Assembly: GCA_030679805.1 (NCBI GenBank)
Contig: JAUXST010000707.1
Span: 1 to 18,252, forward strand
Length of the DNA: 18,252 nt
Source of the DNA: Reyranella sp.
Lineage (GTDB): Bacteria > Pseudomonadota > Alphaproteobacteria > Reyranellales > Reyranellaceae
Direction: 5' to 3'
Shown: positions 13,902 to 18,252 of the stretch, in pieces
How positions within the stretch are numbered: position 1 is the first letter of the stretch
Layout of the letters: each line of letters opens with the position of its first letter
Made by a program: the position numbers and the translations under genes
Notes under the pieces: model-generated
Seen by the model: only the letters and a program-made list of their open reading frames with translations
The model's database searches: none
Told to the model about the DNA's origin: nothing

Positions 13902-15950
13902 ATGGCCGCCAGGAAGAAGGTCGCCAAAGCCGCGCCGAAGAAGTCCGCTGTGAAACCCAAGACGAAGCCTGCGGACATCCCGAGCGTTGCCAAGCCGCTG
14001 TTTGAGAAGATCCTGATCGCCAATCGCGGCGAGATCGCCTGCAGGGTCATCCGGACCTGCAAGCGCCTCGGCATCAAGACGGTCGCGGTTTATTCGGAGG
14101 CGGATGCAGACGCGCTGCATGTGCGGCAGGCCGATGAGAAGGTGCTGATCGGGCCGGCGCCCTCGGCCCAGTCCTATCTGCAGATCGACAAGATCGTGGC
14201 TGCCTGCAAGAAGACCGGCGCCCAGGCGGTCCATCCTGGCTATGGCTTCCTCTCCGAGAAGCAGGAGTTCCAGAAGGCCCTGGCCAAGGCCGGTATCGTC
14301 TTCATCGGCCCCGATGCGCTGGCGATTCACGCCATGGGCGACAAGATCGAATCCAAGAAGCTTGCCCAGAAGGCCGGCGTCAGCACAGTTCCGGGCTATC
14401 TCGCCGCCATTCCCAACGCCGATCAGGCGGTGAAGATCGCCCAGAAGATCGGCTATCCAGTGATGATCAAGGCGTCGGCGGGCGGCGGCGGCAAAGGCAT
14501 GCGCATCGCCTTCAACGACGCCGAATGCCACGAGGGTTTCGGATCCGCGACCAACGAAGCCAAGGCGTCGTTCGCCGACGATCGTGTGTTCATCGAGAAG
14601 TACATCGAGGAGCCACGCCACATCGAGATCCAGCTCATCGCCGACGGTCACGGCAATTGCCTCTACCTTTGGGAGCGCGAGTGCTCGATCCAGCGCCGGC
14701 ACCAGAAGGTGATCGAGGAGGCGCCGAGCCCTTTCCTCGACGCCAAGACGCGCAAGGCAATGGGCGAGCAGGCCGTCGCTTTGGCGAAGGCCGTGAAATA
14801 CAAGAGTGCCGGCACGGTCGAGTTCATCGTCGACAAGAATCGTAAGTTCTACTTTCTCGAGATGAACACGCGGCTGCAGGTCGAACACCCGGTGACCGAG
14901 CTGATCACCAGCCTCGATCTCGTCGAATTGATGATTAGGGTGGCAGCGGGCGAGAAGCTGCCGCTTGCCCAGAAGGACGTGAAGCTCGAGGGCTGGGCCG
15001 TCGAGGCGCGGCTCTACGCCGAGGATCCGTACCGCAACTTCCTGCCCTCGACGGGGCGGCTTGTGAAATACCGCGAGCCTAAGCCCGGGCCGGACGTGAG
15101 GGTGGACACCGGAGTCTACGAGGGCGGCGAGATCTCGATGTTCTACGACCCGATGATTGCCAAGCTCTGCACCTATGGAAAGACGCGCATCGACGCCATC
15201 GAGCGCATGCGGCGCGCGCTGGACGAATTCTATGTCCGCGGTGTGTCGCACAATGTGCCGTTCCTGGCCGCCCTCATGGCGCATCCGCGATTCCACGAGG
15301 GCAGGCTGACGACCAATTTCATCGCCGAGGAGTTCAAGGGCGGATTCACGGTGGAGCATCTGCCACCGGACGATCCTGCGATGCTGGCCGCCTTGGCCGC
15401 CGTGGCCGAGCAGATCAGGGCGGCACGTGTGGGAAAGATGGACGACAGCTGGGTCGTGATGCTCAATCGCAAGCCGATTGCGCTCACCATGATGAGCAGC
15501 GAATCGGATATCAAGGTCACCATCGGCGACCGTCAGCTCGCGATCGAGACCAGCTGGACGCCGGGCGAGCCGCTGCTGCGAGCCCTCGTCGACCTGAAGG
15601 CGATCGTGGTTCAGGTCGATGCGGTGGGCTCGGGCTGGCGGCTGATCCATGAAGGCGGCCAGGCCGAAGCCCTGGTGCTGACACCGCGCCAGGCCGAACT
15701 CTATGCCTTAATGCCGGTCAAGGCGGCGCCCGACACCTCCAAGTTCCTGCTGTCGCCGATGCCCGGTCTGCTGGCTTCGGTCGCCGTGAGTGAAGGCCAG
15801 GAGATCAAGGCGGGCGAAGCGCTGGCGGTTGTCGAGGCCATGAAGATGGAGAACGTGCTGCGCGCGGTGCGCGACGGCACGGTCAAGACGCTGCATGCCA
15901 AGGCGGGCGACAGCCTGCGCGTCGACCAGAAGATCATCGAGTTCGCCTGA
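13902..15950 (+). CDS. pccA: Propionyl-CoA carboxylase, alpha subunit (biotin carboxylase plus biotin carrier)
   Basis: Carboxylates its own biotin with ATP and bicarbonate, then hands the carboxyl group to PccB. 682 residues from the ATG at 13902. Residues 1-31 are an unusual Lys/Ala/Pro-rich basic leader. The biotin carboxylase domain then begins with FEKILIANRGEIACRV, carries the ATP-grasp glycine loop KASAGGGGKGMR, and has the catalytic block EMNTRLQVEHPVTE. A PCC-type middle (transducer) domain of about 120 residues follows. The biotinyl domain ends the protein with VVEAMKMENVLRA; Lys648 is the biotin site, 35 residues from the end as usual. Domain order and the neighbouring pccB make propionyl-CoA the likely substrate rather than acetyl- or methylcrotonyl-CoA. 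The acylphosphatase gene starts 10 nt downstream. Confidence 0.95.
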   Translation: MAARKKVAKAAPKKSAVKPKTKPADIPSVAKPLFEKILIANRGEIACRVIRTCKRLGIKTVAVYSEADADALHVRQADEKVLIGPAPSAQSYLQIDKIVAACKKTGAQAVHPGYGFLSEKQEFQKALAKAGIVFIGPDALAIHAMGDKIESKKLAQKAGVSTVPGYLAAIPNADQAVKIAQKIGYPVMIKASAGGGGKGMRIAFNDAECHEGFGSATNEAKASFADDRVFIEKYIEEPRHIEIQLIADGHGNCLYLWERECSIQRRHQKVIEEAPSPFLDAKTRKAMGEQAVALAKAVKYKSAGTVEFIVDKNRKFYFLEMNTRLQVEHPVTELITSLDLVELMIRVAAGEKLPLAQKDVKLEGWAVEARLYAEDPYRNFLPSTGRLVKYREPKPGPDVRVDTGVYEGGEISMFYDPMIAKLCTYGKTRIDAIERMRRALDEFYVRGVSHNVPFLAALMAHPRFHEGRLTTNFIAEEFKGGFTVEHLPPDDPAMLAALAAVAEQIRAARVGKMDDSWVVMLNRKPIALTMMSSESDIKVTIGDRQLAIETSWTPGEPLLRALVDLKAIVVQVDAVGSGWRLIHEGGQAEALVLTPRQAELYALMPVKAAPDTSKFLLSPMPGLLASVAVSEGQEIKAGEALAVVEAMKMENVLRAVRDGTVKTLHAKAGDSLRVDQKIIEFA

Positions 15951-15960
15951 ACCGGCCCGG

Positions 15961-16242
15961 ATGCCCCTGCAGGCCCGCCTTACGATCACCGGCCGGGTTC
16001 AGGGCGTGGGCTATCGGGACTGGGCGATCGCCACCGGCCGGCGGCTTGGGTTGACCGGCTGGGTGCGCAATCGGGGCGACGGCTCGGTCGATGCGCTGGT
16101 GGTAGGCGATGACACGGCGGTCGGCGTCATGATCGAGGCCTGCCGGCATGGCCCGGCAATGGCACGGGTCGACGCCGTCGATGTCGAGCCCGCCGATCTC
16201 GACATCCTGCCGGAGGGCTTTACGCAGCTGCCGACGGTGTGA
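15961..16242 (+). CDS. acyP: Acylphosphatase
   Basis: Hydrolyses acyl phosphates (for example acetyl or carbamoyl phosphate) in the cytoplasm. 93 residues, the normal size. The signature GRVQGVGYRDW (11-21) carries the phosphate-loop Arg19, and GWVRNRGDGSV (33-43) carries the catalytic Asn37. The ATG at 15961 lies 10 nt after the pccA stop; the intervening ACCGGCCCGG gives only a poor ribosome site, so translation may depend on pccA. The last 23 nt overlap the 3' end of the convergent lipB gene. The protein's extreme C-terminus is truncated relative to family members that end in a beta-strand with F.I.R, a minor departure. Confidence 0.93.
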   Translation: MPLQARLTITGRVQGVGYRDWAIATGRRLGLTGWVRNRGDGSVDALVVGDDTAVGVMIEACRHGPAMARVDAVDVEPADLDILPEGFTQLPTV

Positions 16243-16900
16243 CGGCATCGCCGAACACCTCGCTGAAAGTTTCGGCCAGCGCCATGTCCAGATCGGCGAG
16301 TGTGACCGGCAGTCCGAGGTCGACCAACGAGGTCACGCCATGGTCGGCGATGCCGCAGGGGACGATGCCTTCATAGTGACGGAGATCAGGCTCGACGTTG
16401 ATCGAGAGGCCATGGAACGACACCCAGTGGCGGATGCGGACGCCGATGGCTGCGATCTTGTCCTCGCGCGGCGTGCCGTCGGGCAGGCGCGGCTTGTCGG
16501 GCCGGACGACCCAGACGCCGACGCGGCCGGCCCGGCGCTCGGCGGTCACGTTGAAGCGGGCGAGGGTGCGAATAGTCCATTCCTCGAGTTCCCAGACATA
16601 GCGGCGGACGTCCTGGCGCCGGGCGCGCAGGTCGAGCATGACATAGGCCACGCGCTGGCCGGGGCCGTGATAGGTGTACTGCCCGCCGCGGCCGGCCACG
16701 TGCACGGGGAACCGCGTGGGCTGCAGCAGGTCCTTGGAGGCTGCACTGGTGCCCGCAGTATAGAGCGGCGGGTGCTCCAGCAACCAGACGAGTTCGGGCG
16801 CGCGTCCGGCCCGAATATCGGCGACACGGGCCTCCATGGTCGCCAGTGCCTCTGAATAGGGCACAGCACCGTCGGAAATGCGCCATTCCGGCTTGTTCAT
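16220..16900 (-). CDS. lipB: Octanoyl-[ACP]:protein N-octanoyltransferase (lipoate biosynthesis)
   Basis: Moves octanoate from acyl carrier protein to the lipoyl domains of pyruvate and 2-oxoglutarate dehydrogenases and of the glycine cleavage system; LipA (not in this window) then inserts sulfur. 226 residues from the ATG at 16900. Motifs: LLEHPPLYTAGTS (40-52), the substrate loop GRGGQYTYHGPGQ (70-82), DKIAAIGVRI with catalytic Lys148, SFHGLSINV (161-169), and VPCGI with catalytic Cys182. An upstream in-frame ATG (16990) would add 30 residues but would run through the tRNA promoter and lacks family-like sequence, so it is rejected. No clear Shine-Dalgarno is seen; a weak TTGCGC, 17 nt, GATTTT pair lies immediately upstream. 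Confidence 0.95.
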   Translation of the reverse strand: MNKPEWRISDGAVPYSEALATMEARVADIRAGRAPELVWLLEHPPLYTAGTSAASKDLLQPTRFPVHVAGRGGQYTYHGPGQRVAYVMLDLRARRQDVRRYVWELEEWTIRTLARFNVTAERRAGRVGVWVVRPDKPRLPDGTPREDKIAAIGVRIRHWVSFHGLSINVEPDLRHYEGIVPCGIADHGVTSLVDLGLPVTLADLDMALAETFSEVFGDAVTPSAAA

Positions 16901-16952
16901 TGTGGCAAAATCGGTGCTTCCGGCCTTTCGCGCAATAGCTGAGCGTCGCGCC

Positions 16953-16981
16953 TTGCCACTGAGGGGTCGATTTGGTATCCC
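16953..16981 (+). promoter_or_regulatory. Candidate sigma-70-type promoter for tRNA-Leu
   Basis: TTGCCA (16953-16958, five of six consensus) and TATCCC (16976-16981, three of six) are separated by exactly 17 nt. Initiation would fall near 16988-16990, about 10 nt before the tRNA. Confidence 0.5.
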
Positions 16982-16999
16982 CGCGCCCATCGAACCGGC

Positions 17000-17084
17000 G
17001 CGGCCATGGCGGAATTGGTAGACGCGCTAGCTTGAGGTGCTAGTGCCGCGAGGCGTGGAAGTTCGAGTCTTCTTGGCCGCACCA
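17000..17084 (+). tRNA. tRNA-Leu (anticodon GAG)
   Basis: Acceptor arms GCGGCCA (17000-17006) and TGGCCGC (17074-17080) pair fully, followed by discriminator A and an encoded CCA (17082-17084). The anticodon stem CTAGC/GCTAG encloses the loop TTGAGGT, giving anticodon GAG at 17034-17036 (reads CUC and CUU leucine codons). A long variable arm (GCC GCGA GGC) marks it as class II, and the T-arm GGAAG-TTCGAGT-CTTCT is intact. It is divergent from lipB and followed by its own terminator. I saw no repeat of its 3' end elsewhere in the window, so no sign of an island inserted here. Confidence 0.97.
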
Positions 17085-17120
17085 ACTCGCCGGATCGATC
17101 GAAAGGGTAGAAACAGAGTC

Positions 17121-17145
17121 GCCGCCTTCGGGCGGCCCCTTTTTT
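17121..17145 (+). terminator. Rho-independent terminator after tRNA-Leu
   Basis: GCCGCC (17121-17126), a TTCG tetraloop, and GGCGGC (17131-17136) form a perfect 6-bp stem. CCC and a run of six T (17140-17145) follow. It lies 36 nt after the tRNA and only 18 nt before the maeB start codon. Confidence 0.85.
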
Positions 17146-17152
17146 AGTAGGC

Positions 17153-17157
17153 GGGAG
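17153..17157 (+). promoter_or_regulatory. Shine-Dalgarno GGGAG supporting a TTG start
   Basis: GGGAG lies 6 nt before the TTG at 17164. No in-frame ATG or GTG exists before the conserved malic-enzyme sequence begins, so the rare TTG is the best start. Confidence 0.7.
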
Positions 17158-17163
17158 ACGAGC

Positions 17164-18252
17164 TTGGCGGATGAACTCACCGACGGCGCGCTCCGTTACC
17201 ATCGCTTACCCCGACCGGGCAAAATCGAGGTCGTTCCGACCAAGCCCCTGGCTACCCAGCGAGACCTGTCGCTGGCCTATTCGCCCGGCGTCGCCGCGGC
17301 CTGCCACGAGATCGTGCGCGATCCCGCGATGGCCGCGGAGCTGACGATACGCGCCAATCTGGTGGGCGTGGTGACCAACGGCACCGCAGTGCTGGGTCTC
17401 GGCGCCATCGGCCCGCTCGCTGCCAAGCCGGTGATGGAGGGCAAGGGCGTCCTCTTCAAGAAGTTCGCCGGCATCGACGTGTTCGATCTGGAACTCGCCG
17501 AACTCGACCAGGACAAGCTGGTCGACATCGTGGCCGCCCTCGAGCCTACCTTCGGCGGCATCAATCTCGAGGACATCAAGGCACCCGAGTGCTTCTACGT
17601 CGAGCAGAAGCTGCGCGAGCGGATGAAGATCCCGGTCTTCCACGACGACCAGCACGGCACGGCGATCATCGTCAGCGCCGCGGTGCTGAACGGCCTGTCG
17701 TTGGTCGGCAAGGACATCTCCAAGGTGAAGCTGGTGATCTCCGGCGCTGGCGCGGCTGCACTGTCGTGTCTCGGCCTGCTGGAGAAGGTCGGCCTGCCGC
17801 GTGAAAATATGTGGGTGACCGATATCGTCGGCGTGGTCTGGAAGGGCCGCAACGAGCTGATGGACCCGTGGAAGGAACGCTATGCGCGCGAGACACAGGC
17901 CCGCACCCTGGGCGAGGTGATCGGCGGCGCCGACGTTTTCCTGGGCCTCTCGGCTGCCGGCGTCCTGAAGCCCGAGATGGTGGCCCGGATGGCCGCGCGG
18001 CCGCTCATCTTCGCATTGGCCAATCCCAATCCCGAAATCACACCTGAAGACGTCGCGGGCGTTCGCGACGACGCCATCATGGCGACCGGGCGTAGCGACT
18101 ATCCCAATCAGGTCAACAATGTCCTGTGCTTCCCCTACATCTTCCGCGGCGCGCTGGACGTGGGGGCCACGACCGTCAACGACGAGATGAAGATCGCCTG
18201 TGTGCGGGCGCTCGCGGCGCTGGCGCGGAAGGAACCGTCCGACGTCGTGGCG
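17164..18252 (+). CDS. maeB: NADP-dependent malic enzyme (MaeB type), N-terminal part (3' truncated by window)
   Basis: Oxidatively decarboxylates malate to pyruvate with NADP. 363 codons are visible with no stop; the frame runs off the right edge. Full MaeB proteins are about 750 residues because a phosphotransacetylase-like domain follows; whether it is present cannot be seen here. Seen: SLAYSPGVA with Tyr39, MEGKGVLFKKFAGIDVFDLE with Lys94 as the likely catalytic base, metal ligands Glu136 and Asp137 (NLEDIKAPECF) and Asp162 (HDDQHGTAI), and the Rossmann nucleotide loop VISGAGAAAL (191-200). LANPNPEITPED and the closing DYPNQVNNVLCFPYIFRGALD are standard. Start TTG with a good Shine-Dalgarno. 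An intrinsic terminator lies just upstream, so expression needs readthrough or a promoter hidden between the tRNA and the gene. Confidence 0.95.
   Translation, partial: MADELTDGALRYHRLPRPGKIEVVPTKPLATQRDLSLAYSPGVAAACHEIVRDPAMAAELTIRANLVGVVTNGTAVLGLGAIGPLAAKPVMEGKGVLFKKFAGIDVFDLELAELDQDKLVDIVAALEPTFGGINLEDIKAPECFYVEQKLRERMKIPVFHDDQHGTAIIVSAAVLNGLSLVGKDISKVKLVISGAGAAALSCLGLLEKVGLPRENMWVTDIVGVVWKGRNELMDPWKERYARETQARTLGEVIGGADVFLGLSAAGVLKPEMVARMAARPLIFALANPNPEITPEDVAGVRDDAIMATGRSDYPNQVNNVLCFPYIFRGALDVGATTVNDEMKIACVRALAALARKEPSDVVA

Noticed and set aside
12768..15650. A 960-codon open frame antisense to pccB, the two-TM gene and pccA
   Set aside because: It is rich in His, Asp, Arg and Leu with no family motif, as expected opposite GC-rich genes with strong third-position bias. 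The plus-strand genes are unmistakable.
16901..16990. Upstream in-frame ATG for lipB
   Set aside because: The added 30 residues are not LipB-like and would overlap the tRNA-Leu promoter.
17000..17084. tRNA-Leu as an integration site for a genomic island
   Set aside because: No repeat of the tRNA 3' end and no integrase gene is seen on either side; typical housekeeping genes flank it.

Overview
The window is a GC-rich stretch of chromosome from an alphaproteobacterium. The call rests on an ATP12-type F1-ATPase assembly chaperone (known from alphaproteobacteria and mitochondria), a B12-dependent ribonucleotide reductase, a split propionyl-CoA carboxylase and the general composition. A member of the Rhodospirillales or a Reyranella-like lineage would fit, but that is an impression from gene content, not a demonstrated placement.

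Layout: (a) 1-1297, the 3' third of the cobalamin-dependent ribonucleotide reductase gene nrdJ. (b) 1298-2305, a compositionally different islet. It holds one small membrane-protein gene of unknown function with visibly lower GC, an intrinsic terminator, and about 490 bp of repeat-bearing non-coding DNA. The latter includes three perfect copies of an 11-bp word, a 12-bp-period triplet, and a possible decayed integrase start. (c) 2306-4985, a periplasmic Do-family (DegP/HtrA-like) protease and the replication-associated AAA+ ATPase rarA, both +. (d) 4990-7403 on the minus strand, a dienelactone-hydrolase-like alpha/beta hydrolase and an L,D-transpeptidase joined by a 4-nt GTGA overlap. (e) 7439-16242 on the plus strand, a long co-oriented run: an RluA-family 23S pseudouridine synthase, an AsmA-like protein, ATP12, a PEP mutase/isocitrate lyase superfamily enzyme with phosphonopyruvate hydrolase signatures, pccB, a tiny two-TM protein, pccA and acylphosphatase. 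(f) 16220-16900 minus, lipB, overlapping the acylphosphatase gene tail to tail. (g) 17000-17145, tRNA-Leu(GAG) with its own promoter and terminator. (h) 17164 to the end, the NADP-malic enzyme gene maeB, cut by the window edge.

Functionally, most of the window is housekeeping. PccA and PccB make methylmalonyl-CoA from propionyl-CoA. That route normally continues through a B12-dependent mutase, which agrees with the B12-dependent NrdJ. The phosphonopyruvate-hydrolase-like enzyme yields pyruvate, and malic enzyme also makes pyruvate. LipB supplies lipoylation to the 2-oxoacid dehydrogenases. DegP-like protease, AsmA-like protein and L,D-transpeptidase serve the cell envelope.

I found no convincing new multi-gene system. 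The points most worth following are the phosphonopyruvate-hydrolase-type gene placed in a propionyl-CoA carboxylase cluster without phosphonate genes, the two-TM protein between pccB and pccA, the basic N-terminal extension of PccA, the repeat-bearing islet at 1298-2305, and the terminator lying just upstream of a TTG-initiated maeB. Long open frames antisense to several genes are codon-bias shadows and are not annotated.
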